A DNA stretch of 64,000 nucleotides from Paenibacillus oenotherae. Its GTDB lineage: Bacteria > Bacillota > Bacilli > Paenibacillales > Paenibacillaceae. The position numbers and the translations under genes were made by a program. Below the pieces are notes generated by a model, which was not told the DNA's origin, did not search any database, and saw only the letters and a program-made list of their open reading frames with translations. Location: positions 1 to 64,000 of the forward strand of contig NZ_JAHZIJ010000013.1 of the NCBI RefSeq assembly GCF_019443105.1. Reading direction: 5' to 3'. Of the stretch, positions 45,301 to 53,105 are shown one piece after another (within the stretch, counting starts at the first letter, position 1; each line of letters starts with the position of its first letter).

Positions 45301-48119
45301 GTCACTGTCGCCGATGTTGAGCTACCTGCGAGTGCACCCGATGTCGTTGCTGCACCCCACGTTATTCCTCCATCGGTCGACTGCTCGATCACCAGCGATG
45401 AGGCTCCGCTTACTGCACTCCAACCAAAATCCGCTGTCGTCGATGTCTTTCCCGTCGTTGCAAAGTCGCTTACTGGAACCGACAATGTCGTCACTGCTAC
45501 CGCATTCGAATTTCCCGCATTCGCTCCGCCAACAACAACCAAACGAAACGTATAACTTGTATTCGCACTCAGGCCCGTCACCGTTGAACCTGTATCACTT
45601 CCACCAAGCGCACCCGATGTCGTTGCTGCACTCCACGTTGTCCCTCCATCGGTCGACTGCTCAATCGCCAGTGACGAGGCTCCACTTACTACACTCCAGC
45701 CGAAGTCCGCTGTCGTCGATGTCTTGCCCGTCGATGCAAAGTCGCTCACCGGCACAGACAACGTCGTCACCGCTACCGTATTCGAGTTCCCCGCATTCGC
45801 TCCGCCTGTTACGATCAACCGGAACATATAACTCGTATTCGCACTCAATCCTGTCACTGTCGCCGATGTTGAGCTGCCACTAAGTGCACCCGATGTCGTC
45901 GCTGCACCCCACGTTGTCCCTCCATCGGTCGACTTCTCAATCGCCAGTGACGAGGCTCCACTTACTACACTCCAGCCGAAGTCCGCTGTCGTCGACGTCT
46001 TGCCCGTCGATGCAAAGTCGCTCACCGGCACAGACAACGTCGTCACCGCGACCGTATTCGAGTTCCCCGCGTTCGCTCCACTAGTGACGACCAAGCGGAA
46101 CGTATAACTCGTATTCGCACTCAATCCCGTCACCGTCGCAGATGTCGAGCTCCCACCAAGCGCACCCGATGTCGTCGCCGCGCTCCACACAACGCCTCCA
46201 TCACTGGACTTTTCTATCGCCAGCGATGAGGCCCCGCTTACTGCGCTCCAGCCAAAGTCCACACTCGTCGACGTCTTGCCCATCGATGCAAAGTCACTCA
46301 CCGGGACGGACAACGTCGTCACCGCTACCGTATTCGAGTTCCCCGCATTCGCCCCACCAGTGACGACCAAGCGGAACGTATAACTCGTATTCGCACTCAA
46401 TCCCGTCACCGTCGCCGATGTCGAGCTGCCACCAAGCGCACCCGATGTCGTTGCCGCGCTCCACACAACGCCTCCATCACTGGACTTTTCTATCGCCAGC
46501 GATGAGGCCCCGCTTACTGCGCTCCAGCCAAAGTCTGCACTCGTCGACGTCTTGCCCGTCGATGCAAAGTTACTCACCGGGACGGTCAGTGTCGTCACCG
46601 CCACCGTATTCGAGTTCCCGGCATTCGCTCCGCCCGTGACGACCAAGCGGAACGTATAACTCGTATTCGCACTCAATCCCGTCACCGTCGCCGATGTCGA
46701 GCTGCCACCAAGCGCACCCGATGTCGTCGCCGCGCTCCACACCACGCCTCCATCACTGGACTTTTCTATCGCCAGCGACGAAGCTCCGCTTACTACGCTC
46801 CAGCCAACATCTACAGTCGTTGACGTCTTCCCTGTTGAGGCGAAGCTGCTCACGGGCGTTGTCGTCGTCACAGCTGCCGTATTGGAATTGCCCGCCCTGT
46901 CTCCCCCTGTAACAACAAGCCGGAACGTATAGCTTGTTGTTGGATTAAGCCCTGTCACCGTCGCACTTGTATCCCCTGGATTTAATACGCTCGAAGTAGA
47001 AGCAGCCGTCCATGTCGTTCCGCCATTGGTCGATTTCTCAATCGCCAGCGAAGTCGCTCCCGTTGCTGCACCCCATGTAAAGCTGGCTGAATCCCCCGTT
47101 ACCGCTGCAGATGTGAAATTGTTTACGGGCACTGGTGATATAGTCGTCACATTCACAATAGCCGAGCCGCCCGCATTCGCTCCTCCCGTTACCGCTAATC
47201 GGAACTTATACGACGTATTCGGTGTCAGCCCCGTAACCGTCGCCGATGTCGAGCTGGCAGACAATGCACTTGCTGTCGTCGAGTCCGTCCAGGTTGAACC
47301 CCCATTGGTTGACTGCTGAATCTTGACATTCGTCGCACCGGCTGAGGCCTTGAATGTAAAATTGCTCGTTGTCGCGTTCACCGCTGAAGCAGCAAACGTG
47401 TAGTCAACCACCTGCTTCCTCGATGAAGAGCTGGAGCTGAGATCAAACTCATAAAAAGTAGTAAAATCAGGATCATACATATTAGCCGTAATAGAGTTGC
47501 TGGGAACAGAAGCCCAGGTCCACTCACTGCCCGACTGTTCGTCCAGCATAAACATCAATAGCTGCAAAGTGAGAGGATTGCCGAGATCACTTCGTTTAAT
47601 TTTATATTCAATGAATGTTCCATTGTGGTTCATCGTGGTGCTGTCTGCTGCCCATGCCGCGCTCCAAGAGGCCTGGCTCCACGTACTGCCGCTGTTCGTG
47701 GAGACGCTTCTATGATAGTCCCCCCCTGCTTTCCATTTAAAATGATACTTTGCACTAAACGGAAGCTGAGGCTGCTGCGAGAGATAAGTTTGGCCCGTCG
47801 TCGTTCCTCCCGCCCCGCCGATATACATCATCAGCCATTTCGTTGCGTCATTAGACCCTATATCAATACCCGAAAACCCAAAGTAGATATAAGTACTGTC
47901 CCATGAAAGATGCGCAAAATGCACATTTGTATTCGAAGTATCGAAATACTCAGCAGCTGTAAAATTATTCTGTCCGTCCATTACTTCCGTTCTCGAGTAG
48001 GGAGCAGCTGTCGATACGCCTGTACTGATCAACGATAGAATCGTAAGACCAACTAAACTTATATACATCTTCAATCCGAACCGGAATCGTGGTCGATCAC
48101 CAACGTGCATTTCTTTCAT
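39375..48119 (-). CDS. giant S-layer-anchored surface protein with FnIII-like repeats
   Basis: This 2914-residue protein starts at ATG 48119, preceded by GGGGGAG. It has a signal peptide (about 18-38), a DOMON/CBM9-like domain (about 40-215) likely to bind carbohydrate, 24 FnIII-like repeats of about 92-98 residues (about 235-2480), a Gly/Pro linker and a unique domain (about 2500-2720). Three SLH motifs (about 2725-2914; PITRAEFATLLVRL, SITREEMAAMISRL, TTREQAAAVVRRF) follow. SLH motifs bind pyruvylated secondary wall polymer, so the repeats would hold the N-terminal domain far from the wall. No catalytic motif was seen. The gene is monocistronic. Confidence 0.9.
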   Translation of the reverse strand: MKEMHVGDRPRFRFGLKMYISLVGLTILSLISTGVSTAAPYSRTEVMDGQNNFTAAEYFDTSNTNVHFAHLSWDSTYIYFGFSGIDIGSNDATKWLMMYIGGAGGTTTGQTYLSQQPQLPFSAKYHFKWKAGGDYHRSVSTNSGSTWSQASWSAAWAADSTTMNHNGTFIEYKIKRSDLGNPLTLQLLMFMLDEQSGSEWTWASVPSNSITANMYDPDFTTFYEFDLSSSSSSRKQVVDYTFAASAVNATTSNFTFKASAGATNVKIQQSTNGGSTWTDSTTASALSASSTSATVTGLTPNTSYKFRLAVTGGANAGGSAIVNVTTISPVPVNNFTSAAVTGDSASFTWGAATGATSLAIEKSTNGGTTWTAASTSSVLNPGDTSATVTGLNPTTSYTFRLVVTGGDRAGNSNTAAVTTTTPVSSFASTGKTSTTVDVGWSVVSGASSLAIEKSSDGGVVWSAATTSGALGGSSTSATVTGLSANTSYTFRLVVTGGANAGNSNTVAVTTLTVPVSNFASTGKTSTSADFGWSAVSGASSLAIEKSSDGGVVWSAATTSGALGGSSTSATVTGLSANTSYTFRLVVTGGANAGNSNTVAVTTLSVPVSDFASMGKTSTSVDFGWSAVSGASSLAIEKSSDGGVVWSAATTSGALGGSSTSATVTGLSANTSYTFRLVVTSGANAGNSNTVAVTTLSVPVSDFASTGKTSTTADFGWSVVSGASSLAIEKSTDGGTTWGAATTSGALSGSSTSATVTGLSANTSYMFRLIVTGGANAGNSNTVAVTTLSVPVSDFASTGKTSTTADFGWSVVSGASSLAIEQSTDGGTTWSAATTSGALGGSDTGSTVTGLSANTSYTFRLVVVGGANAGNSNAVAVTTLSVPVSDFATTGKTSTTADFGWSAVSGASSLVIEQSTDGGITWGAATTSGALAGSSTSATVTGLSANINYSFRLVVTGGANAGNSNAVAVTTLPVPVSDFASTGKTSTTADFDWSAVSGASSLAIEQSTDGGTTWSAATTSGALGGSDTSATVTGLSANTSYSFRLVVTGGANAGNSNAVALTTLSVPVSDFSSMGKTSATADFGWSVVSGATSLAIEQSTDGGTTWGAATTSGALGGSDTSATVTGLSANTSYTFRLVVIGGANAGNSNAVAVTTLSVPVSDFATTGKTSATADFGWSVVSGATSLAIEQSTDGGTTWGAATTSGVLGGSDTSATVTGLSANTSYTFRLVVTGGANAGDSNAVAVTTLSVPVSDFATTGKTSTTADFGWSAVSGASSLAIEQSSDGGTTWSAATTSGALVDSSTSATVTGLSANTNYTFRLVVTGGGNAGNSNTVAVTTLSVPVSDFSSMGKTSATADFGWSAVSGASSLAIEQSTDGGTTWGAATTSGVLGGSDTSATVTGLNANTSYTFRLVVTGGANAGNSNAVAVTTLSVPVSDFATTGKTSATADFGWSVVSGATSLAIEQSTDGGTTWGAATTSGALGGSDTSATVTGLSANTSYTFRLVVIGGANAGNSNAVAVTTLSVPVSDFATTGKTSTTADFGWSAVSGASLLAIEQSTDGGTTWSAATTSGALAGSSTSATVTGLNANTSYTFRLVVTGGGNAGNSNTVAVTTLSVPVSDFSSMGKTSATADFGWSVVSGATSLAIEQSTDGGTTWGAATTSGALAGSSTSATVTGLSANTNYTFRLVVTGGANAGNSNTVAVTTLSVPVSDFASTGKTSTTADFGWSAVSGATSLAIEQSTDGGTTWSAATTSGALGGSDTSATVTGLSANTSYSFRLVVTGGANAGNSNAVAVTTLSVPVSDFATAGKTSATADFGWSAVSGASLLAIEQSTDGGTTWSAATTSGVLGGSDTSATVTGLSANTSYSFRLVITGGANAGNSNAVAVTTLSVPVSDFATTGKTSTTADFGWSAVSGATSLAIEQSTDGGTTWSTSTTSGALGGSDTSATVTGLSANTSYMFRITATGGANAGISNTVSVTTPTIPIPGPVAISDFTSTGQTPTTASFSWSAASGATALAIEQSTDGGATWSAAASASPITASDTTTTITGLSANTSYMFRITATGGANAGISNTVSVTTPTTPIPGPVAISDFTSTGQTPTTASFSWSAASGATALAIELSTDGGATWSAAASASPITASDTTTTITGLSANTSYMFRIIATGGANAGISNTVSVTTPTIPIPGPVAISDFTSTGQTPTTASFSWSAASGATALAIEQSTDGGTTWSAAAPASPITASDTTTTVTGLSANTSYMFRITATGGANAGISNMVSVTTSMTPIPGSVAISDFTSTGQTPTTASFSWSAASGATALAIEQSTDGGATWSASAPASPITASDTTTTVTGLSANTSYMFRIIATGGANAGISNTVSVTTPTIPIPGPVAISDFTSTGKTAATASFNWSIASGAASAGIELSLDGGVTWSAAATASPISASDTSATATGLNASTSYLFRLVIAGGANAGASNIVTVTTASGTNGNPGGGGPIGPVVIAPFPGPIPENDCSVVADSNNILVKGCLNKELDIVKATVDDTSLNNKLNSILHNMGSKDELFFKMEQTAGQYQISLPLSSIKNMQEHGIDLVFTFNDRVYRVPSELLNLDASGQASLPSDSSIVFTSRMLNGEEKSRLIRLAQQQGLEILADFSAFTIAVNTGSNASSIPVDFVDFGKSAIELTVPINNANKVTGVVYLPNGKLAFAPYLQTGKESGQLMMFAGGIYGLAKYEKTFDDIRNRWSQQDIEVLASKLIVQGKTANLFDPQAPITRAEFATLLVRLTGVKLAEGNVPLFSDVSANAWYASYVEAAFDLGIVTGYEDGTFQPNKSITREEMAAMISRLMVQMKVSGPDEDPAAAEDVLAQFADREKISGYAGQAVTKLVSEGIMKGDSNGSFQPQHQTTREQAAAVVRRFLQYVKYIN
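40705..47410 (-). repeat. 24 tandem FnIII-like repeats inside the giant protein gene
   Basis: Most units are 276 bp (92 codons); units 20-23 are 294 bp. The 294-bp period is seen from GTTGATGTGAAG at 41242, 41536, 41830 and 42124. The variant SSMGKTSA occurs in units 10, 13 and 16, and its DNA tag CCCATCGATG recurs at 43243, 44071 and 44899, exactly 828 bp (three units) apart. Another tag recurs 1380 bp (five units) apart. The array therefore grew by duplication of multi-unit blocks, and nearly identical units imply recent exchange. Confidence 0.92.
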
Positions 48120-48301
48120 TAAAACTCCCCCAATCTCCAACACTATCTCTATCCTAATTTGAACAATCACTACTATTATAAAGCGCTTACAAAAGGGTTA
48201 CAATAACGTTTTCGACAAATTTTGCAACAATGAATCCTCACGATACTGTACGATAGCAAACTATCTCTGGATTCATCTCTATCTCGATGTATTTCCACCT
48301 A

Positions 48302-48367
48302 AAAATGCGCCATGCCAGGGCATATGAGAGTACAACAGCCTCTCAGCCCCGGCATAGCGCATGTTTT
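48302..48367 (-). terminator. large terminator hairpin after the 34-codon ORF
   Basis: On the minus strand a long interrupted stem (AAAACATGCGC, ATGCC, GGG paired with CCC, GGCAT, GCGCATTTTT) contains an inner GAGAG/CTCTC stem and ends in a T-run. It begins about 20 bases past the ORF at 48388-48492. Confidence 0.75.
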
Positions 48368-48387
48368 AGCTTTTATCCGGTTGTTCT

Positions 48388-48492
48388 TCAATTGAGGCAA
48401 CACATGCCGCGCCCTCGCCCCGTGTAGCCGCTCCATGCTTTATCTGGATTGTATACCGTTGCTCCAGTCGGATATATGGTCGGATGTCCCAT
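48388..48492 (-). CDS. 34-residue peptide ORF, or remnant of a larger gene
   Basis: ATG 48492 is preceded by GGGGAGTGAAGGT. The product begins MGHPTIYPTGATVYNPDKAW, has an Arg/Gly patch (GRGRG) and ends MCCLN. The first 24 residues strongly recall, from memory, the N-terminus of aryl-sulfate sulfotransferase-type proteins of Firmicutes, where the reading frame continues for hundreds of residues. Here it stops at once and is followed by a terminator. Another frame after codon 23 would give RGEGAACVASIEEQPDKS. It is either a truncated relic or a genuine short gene. Confidence 0.4.
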   Translation of the reverse strand: MGHPTIYPTGATVYNPDKAWSGYTGRGRGMCCLN

Positions 48493-48552
48493 TACCTTCA
48501 CTCCCCGGCTTTTAGTTACTACCGCAATCCCGCAGAAAAGGCACAAAAAAAA

Positions 48553-48589
48553 GCTCGCGCACTCCTCCTGAAAGAAAGAATGCGTGAGC
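48553..48589 (-). terminator. terminator after the MFS exporter gene
   Basis: GCTCACGCA and TGCGCGAGC (one mismatch) flank a 19-nt loop and are followed on the minus strand by eight T. It lies about 130 bases after the MFS stop. Confidence 0.8.
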
Positions 48590-48717
48590 CTTCGGTTGTC
48601 CGATCAGCCGGATATTGACTACTATTAGACCATGCCTCAACTGCATTTGCCCCGAGATAAAAATGTTTTACTAACCATAAACCTATAATTCCGACATGTC
48701 AAGTATGATTTAATTAT

Positions 48718-49935
48718 TTAAGCAGCCAGTTCAGCTTTTCTGGCCTGTCTGGCTGAAAAGTAGCGGACACCGACATATAAGAGCAGGAACACAACCATAA
48801 ATTCTGCCGCATAACGATACATCGCTGCATAGCCGGTCACTGTGGAGATCGCTCCAAGAATCAAGGCTCCGCCCGCTACACCCAGATCCGTAGAGTTGTA
48901 GAACAGACTGTTCACGGTGCCATGCTGCTCCTGCGGAACCAACCTGAGCATCCACGCTTGAAGGGTAGGCTGGATCGCACCAAAGCCAAGCCCGTACAAG
49001 AGCGCAGATACAATAAGCATCGGCAGGTCAGCCGCATACGAGAGCACCAGCAAGCTCGCAATGACACATAACGCAGCAGGAAGGAGAACGGCGCCATGCC
49101 CTCTGCTGTCGAATATTTTGCCTGAGATCGGACGGATGATAATAATCGTGACCGCATTGAACAGGAAGAACAAACCAACCTGCTCCAAATGTACCGACTC
49201 GCCATAAAGGGCAATAAAGCTCAGCAACCCGCTATAGGTAACCGATAGAATAACATTCAACAGGGCAGGGAAAAGCAGCCTTGAGCTGAAAGATGGAGTA
49301 GTGGCAGTTGATACCGCCGCAGCTCTGGCGCCCGCATTCGCCTCCTTCACCGGGATTGGTGGAATGGAGCGGGAGATGAGCATGATCGGGAATATTAGCA
49401 ACACGGTTGCCGCACTGATCACAGAAAGCATGCCAAAACCTGATTGCTTCATGACATTAAGCCCGATCATCGGCCCGATGGACATCGCCAGGCTTGAGGA
49501 CAGCCCGAAATACCCGATGCCCTCTCCCATTCTGGCTCGTGGAATAATCTGTGATACGAGTGTCGGTATAACCGTGCTCGCCATCCCGAAGCTGACACCG
49601 TAGCAAATCCGCATAACAAGCAATGACTCTACAGAATGGGCTATTGTATGAATGCCTGTTATCGCTGCCATTGCCGCAACCCCGACAAGCAGAATGACAT
49701 TCCGGTTCAGCCTGCGCATCAACCCAGCGGTTAAGAAACGGGTCAGCATGGCAGAAACCGCGAAGACGCTAATGACAAGACTGACGCTCAAATCACTGCC
49801 GGACAGCTCGTTCTTCACATAAGAGGGAAATGCGGACAGCAGCATTTGCAAATTCAAAAATAACAAAAAAGAGCATAACGTCAAAGAAATAAAAGATAGG
49901 GTCCATAGTCTGGTTGATGGGTCATGATGCTGCAT
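48718..49935 (-). CDS. MFS transporter, DHA1-like (12 TM)
   Basis: This 405-residue protein has 12 transmembrane helices in two six-helix halves, with a central cytosolic loop near residues 190-215. Motif A is degenerate (ARLMRRLNRN-like, AGLMRRLNRNVILLVG); GYFGLSSSLAMSIGPMIGLNV near 145 has the antiporter form. The gene follows marR by 11 bases, so it is almost certainly co-transcribed with and controlled by that regulator. An efflux role is the usual one for such pairs. Confidence 0.88.
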   Translation of the reverse strand: MQHHDPSTRLWTLSFISLTLCSFLLFLNLQMLLSAFPSYVKNELSGSDLSVSLVISVFAVSAMLTRFLTAGLMRRLNRNVILLVGVAAMAAITGIHTIAHSVESLLVMRICYGVSFGMASTVIPTLVSQIIPRARMGEGIGYFGLSSSLAMSIGPMIGLNVMKQSGFGMLSVISAATVLLIFPIMLISRSIPPIPVKEANAGARAAAVSTATTPSFSSRLLFPALLNVILSVTYSGLLSFIALYGESVHLEQVGLFFLFNAVTIIIIRPISGKIFDSRGHGAVLLPAALCVIASLLVLSYAADLPMLIVSALLYGLGFGAIQPTLQAWMLRLVPQEQHGTVNSLFYNSTDLGVAGGALILGAISTVTGYAAMYRYAAEFMVVFLLLYVGVRYFSARQARKAELAA

Positions 49936-49946
49936 GGGTCTCTCTC

Positions 49947-50399
49947 CTATTCTCCGTCTGTTCGTTCACTCACATGTTGATTAATCCGGAACAGCAGCTG
50001 CAGAAGCAGCTCATATTCTTCCTCAGAGACACATTCCTTAATGATGTCGATAACCTGGCCCTCTATCGGGGTCGTTACCTGCATCAGCGACTTTCCCTTC
50101 TCTGTTATATAGACAAGGAATGAGCGCCGATCCTTCTCTCCGGCTTTCTTATAAACCAGCCCCTTGTTCTCCAACTGATCCAGTATCCGGGTTGTTGTCG
50201 GCTTGTCCTTGAAGGTGCGTTCGGCAAGCTCCTTCTGTATAAGCCCCTCCGCCTGATCGATATGATAGAGGATCGACCACTGCTCAGGCGTAATATCGTA
50301 CTCCTTCAACCGGCTCTGCAGAAGACCTGATAACTTGCGGTAAGTCACTCCCATCACAAAGCCTGCCGATCGATCCAATCCACTGCCGTTTAACGTCAT
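49947..50399 (-). CDS. MarR family transcriptional regulator
   Basis: The protein has 150 residues. The winged helix-turn-helix (about 35-100) shows YDITPEQWSILYHIDQAEGL, then ELAERTFKDKPTTTRILDQLENKGLV and the wing DRRSFLVYITEKG. Three consecutive ATG codons (50405, 50402, 50399) begin the ORF; the third is preferred because AAAGGA is eight bases before it. It heads an operon with the MFS gene and probably represses it through the palindrome at 50445-50464. Confidence 0.93.
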   Translation of the reverse strand: MTLNGSGLDRSAGFVMGVTYRKLSGLLQSRLKEYDITPEQWSILYHIDQAEGLIQKELAERTFKDKPTTTRILDQLENKGLVYKKAGEKDRRSFLVYITEKGKSLMQVTTPIEGQVIDIIKECVSEEEYELLLQLLFRINQHVSERTDGE

Positions 50400-50444
50400 C
50401 ATCATCTTCCTTTGTCAAAAATATGCTTGATCAAAACTCAACTT

Positions 50445-50488
50445 ATAGTTGTCACAACAACTATATTCCAGGCAACTATGATTGTCAA
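50445..50488 (-). promoter_or_regulatory. marR-MFS promoter with overlapping MarR operator
   Basis: On the minus strand TTGACA (50483-50488) and TATAGT (50460-50465) are 17 nt apart, a near-perfect sigma-A promoter. The inverted repeat ATAGTTGTCACAACAACTAT (50445-50464) covers the -10 box, and a further half site CAACTATGA lies at 50473-50481 in the spacer. This is the arrangement of an autorepressed marR operon. Confidence 0.8.
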
Positions 50489-50490
50489 CC

Positions 50491-50997
50491 ATCAATCCCA
50501 AATAATGTGAAAAGATGCCTCCAAACCACTAAAAAGTGGGATTGTAAGCATCTTTTCAAGGGGACTTACTTAGTTGGACTCTGAAATCATCAGCCAACTT
50601 TCTGGACACCTCTTCTCCAAGTGTTTAGAAGGCAGCGCGACGGAGTCAGAAGCCTGCGAATGTGCATGAATTTCGGTTACACGACGCCATAATGGTGACA
50701 TTCCTGCGATCATGCATGAATTTTTGGGGAAATCGGCCGTTAAGGAGAAATGAAGGTGAAATACCTGCACGCTGGCAGGCATTTCACCTTCATGGGGCCA
50801 GAAACGAGCAAATACATGCCGTTTCGCAGGTTTCGCCTAGCTCGTCGCAGCTCGCATCTCGCAGCTCTCGGCGTTTGAATGACAGATCCTCCTCTGGCGA
50901 GGAGTACGTGGGCAGTCCCATGACCGCAGGCCTTCCACATCGTACAGCTTCTTAAAGTGGAAGTTGAGCTTTCCAAAAAGGACTTATTGGACAGCCC
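50491..50997. repeat. dispersed 0.5-kb MITE-like element, copy C (inverted, truncated)
   Basis: Relative to copies B and D this copy is in the opposite orientation. Its right end holds the terminal sequence GACTTATTGGACAGCCC (50981-50997). Reading leftward it holds CGATGTGG, GATC-TCATTCAAACGCC, the 40-nt near-palindrome (50752-50791), the ATGCATGAATT motifs and the hairpin GAAAAGATGC...GCATCTTTTC (50509-50557). The other terminal repeat is missing: the element stops at AATCCCAAAT and runs into the marR promoter. No ORF of its own is credible. Confidence 0.8.
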
Positions 50998-51040
50998 GTA
51001 TTTTCGCCAATAGAGCTATTGAATGATCCTTCTTGCAAGC

Positions 51041-51787
51041 TTAGAGCTTGGTCAGAATCTCGGGGCCATTCCCGGTTATCGCTACCGTATGTTCGTATTG
51101 TACGCAGATGGAATGATCCTTGGTCCGGGCTGTCCATCCATCGCTGTCCAGATAGGCACGCCAATCGCCTAAGGTCAGCATCGGCTCGATGGCCAGCACC
51201 ATCCCCTTCTCAATCTTAACACCGCTTCCTCTCGGACCATAATGCGGAACGGTCGGATCCTCCCATAGATCCTTGCCAATCCCGTGCCCGGTAAACTCTC
51301 TGACCACACCATAATTGTAGCCTTCAGCAAAGGATTGAATGGAGCTTCCGATATCCCCGATCCGATTGCCGATCTTCGCTTGCTCAATGCCTAACAGCAG
51401 GCTGCGGTGGCATACATCCATCAGCTCGGCAATATCTTCAGAGACCTTGCCTACGGCATAGGTCCAACCGGAGTCGCCATGATACCCTTGGTAGCACGCC
51501 CCCGTGTCCAGAGTGACAACATCGCCTTCACGGAGCGGCGCTGAATCCGGGAATCCGTGGCAGATGACTTCATTCCTCGCCACACAGATGGATCCGGGGA
51601 ACCCATGATGGCCTTTGAAGCTGGGCACTGCCCCACGGGAGCGGATATGCGCCTCCACCATTGCATCCAGCTCAAGCGTTGTTACTCCAGGCTTGATGCG
51701 CTCCGCTATTAAAGCATGGCATTCCGCTACGATCCGGCCGGCTTCTCTCATCAGCGCGATCTCTTCATCCGTTTTTAGTATAACCAT
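51041..51787 (-). CDS. map: methionine aminopeptidase, type I
   Basis: This 248-residue enzyme removes N-terminal Met from nascent proteins. The metal ligands are visible in context: His in GHHGFPGSIC (substrate His), Asp in VTLDTGACYQGYHGDSG, His in FTGHGIGKDLWEDP, Glu in LAIEPML and Glu in VQYEHTV. Length fits the type Ia family. It is followed at 10-bp distance (upstream gene) by the zinc-finger gene at 51797-52321, so the two may be co-transcribed. This may be a second map copy, because the ribosomal-protein-linked map would lie elsewhere. Confidence 0.95.
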   Translation of the reverse strand: MVILKTDEEIALMREAGRIVAECHALIAERIKPGVTTLELDAMVEAHIRSRGAVPSFKGHHGFPGSICVARNEVICHGFPDSAPLREGDVVTLDTGACYQGYHGDSGWTYAVGKVSEDIAELMDVCHRSLLLGIEQAKIGNRIGDIGSSIQSFAEGYNYGVVREFTGHGIGKDLWEDPTVPHYGPRGSGVKIEKGMVLAIEPMLTLGDWRAYLDSDGWTARTKDHSICVQYEHTVAITGNGPEILTKL

Positions 51788-51796
51788 ACATTCTCC

Positions 51797-52321
51797 TTAG
51801 ACACTTATAGATTCTTTTTGCTGCTTTTGAAGATAATTCGCACGATTTCTGCATTTGGCACTGCAAAACTTGGCCACCTGCGCCCGTTGATAGGGAATGA
51901 ACCAGTCACGGCAATGAACGCAATTCTGAAGCTCTATTCCTCCTTGCTCCATCGCTTCAAGCAAACTGAGCATGGCCTCCATATACATCCGTCTCACATT
52001 GTCCTGGCCATCCACAAACTCGGTATGAAGAAGCAGCTGCTGCCCGTCATATTGCCGCCCCCCGTTCCCCTGCTTGAACAGAGAATCGCTTGGATTCCGT
52101 AATGTCAGCTTGAGACGAAGAGCCTGATATTGTTCAAAGGCGGCATTAATCCGCTCGACAGTACTCTCGTCAATCTGCTGCTTCACCCTGACAGACTCCG
52201 CCAATCGGAACAACAAATCATGCAGTTCGTGCTCCAGACTTCCCTGGGGATATGGAGGCTGTCCGTGGGATCGATTTAATACATGCAGAAAATATTGGGG
52301 ACGAGCCAGAATAGGACTCAT
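51797..52321 (-). CDS. CGNR-like zinc-finger protein
   Basis: The protein has 174 residues from ATG 52321 (GGGAGG eight bases upstream). The N-terminal 120 residues are helical and variable. The C-terminus (about 135-170) has CVHCRDWFIPYQRAQVAKFC followed by SAKCRNRAN, a four-cysteine treble-clef-type finger close to that of CGNR/DUF1470-type regulators. Nucleic-acid binding is likely, the target unknown. It probably shares a transcript with map. Confidence 0.7.
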   Translation of the reverse strand: MSPILARPQYFLHVLNRSHGQPPYPQGSLEHELHDLLFRLAESVRVKQQIDESTVERINAAFEQYQALRLKLTLRNPSDSLFKQGNGGRQYDGQQLLLHTEFVDGQDNVRRMYMEAMLSLLEAMEQGGIELQNCVHCRDWFIPYQRAQVAKFCSAKCRNRANYLQKQQKESISV

Positions 52322-52507
52322 ACCATCGCCTCCCATACAACAATAATCGCATTAAACACATTAATGCATTTAATCCATTTATAGCATGAGACATGAAGGA
52401 AGTCAATTTATATTACGCGCTTTCCCGGCTATCGTGCATACAACAAATTCAAGAAGGGAAGAGTATCCTCTGCAAGCTACGATACTAAACCAAGGGAGCT
52501 GTCTGCA

Positions 52508-53086
52508 ATGCCGTTTGGAGCACATGAAACGATGGAAGTCCACGAATCACTGAATGAGAAAATCAATACGATCAATCACTTCTCGCTTTATGCCCAGCAA
52601 GCCCAGCACCCTATGGTGCGCGAGCTGGTAGAGCGCCACTTGCAGCAAGCTGTACAGTGCTATAATCAATTGGTTGCCTATACGCACAATTATCAGGCTG
52701 CTTCTGGTACCCCCGTCTCTGCCAATACTACCGGCAGCATCACCAATACCTCTCATCACAATATTTTATACGGGCTGCGTCAACCCGCTCCTGTTGCTCC
52801 CCATACAAGCGCCAGCCTGGATGATCAACAGATTCTTAGCGCGGTGCTGAGCTGCCATAAGAATACCGCCAAGAACAGCATGTCAGCATCATTGGAATGC
52901 GCAGACCCCAACGTTCGGGAGATGCTCATACACGGCGCGCTGGATGCCAATAACGGCGCATATGAAGTGTTTCTGCTTATGAATCAGCAAGGACAGTATC
53001 AAGTTCCAACACTGAATGACCACACGGCAAAAACTTTCCTCCACACTTTCCAGCCAGCTCCGCCGCAGCCAGGCTTTCAGCAATAG
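52508..53086 (+). CDS. CotF-like spore coat protein
   Basis: This 192-residue protein contains two ferritin-like helical segments of the CotF family (about 8-60: ESLNEKINTINHFSLYAQQAQHP region; about 100-160: DQQILSAVLSCHKNTAKNSM). A Pro/Gln-rich C-terminus (FQPAPPQPGFQQ) follows. CotF-like proteins are made in the mother cell during sporulation. AAGGGAG lies nine bases before the ATG. A CATACAAC motif upstream (52437-52444) is weakly like a SigE/SigK -10 box but no matching -35 was found. Confidence 0.85.
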   Translation: MPFGAHETMEVHESLNEKINTINHFSLYAQQAQHPMVRELVERHLQQAVQCYNQLVAYTHNYQAASGTPVSANTTGSITNTSHHNILYGLRQPAPVAPHTSASLDDQQILSAVLSCHKNTAKNSMSASLECADPNVREMLIHGALDANNGAYEVFLLMNQQGQYQVPTLNDHTAKTFLHTFQPAPPQPGFQQ

Positions 53087-53105
53087 AGAGGCCTAATAGC
53101 GCAAT

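Noticed and set aside
42143-46912. Series of long plus-strand ORFs (up to 360 codons) rich in Ser, His and Leu
   Set aside because: They are the opposite-strand shadow of the 276-bp repeats: each repeats the same translated unit, has no ribosome site, and ends where the repeat frame breaks.
40705-47410. Regularly spaced repeats suggestive of a CRISPR or satellite array
   Set aside because: Period 276/294 bp, fully open reading frame on the minus strand, and protein-level FnIII pattern; no short repeats with unique spacers and no cas genes.
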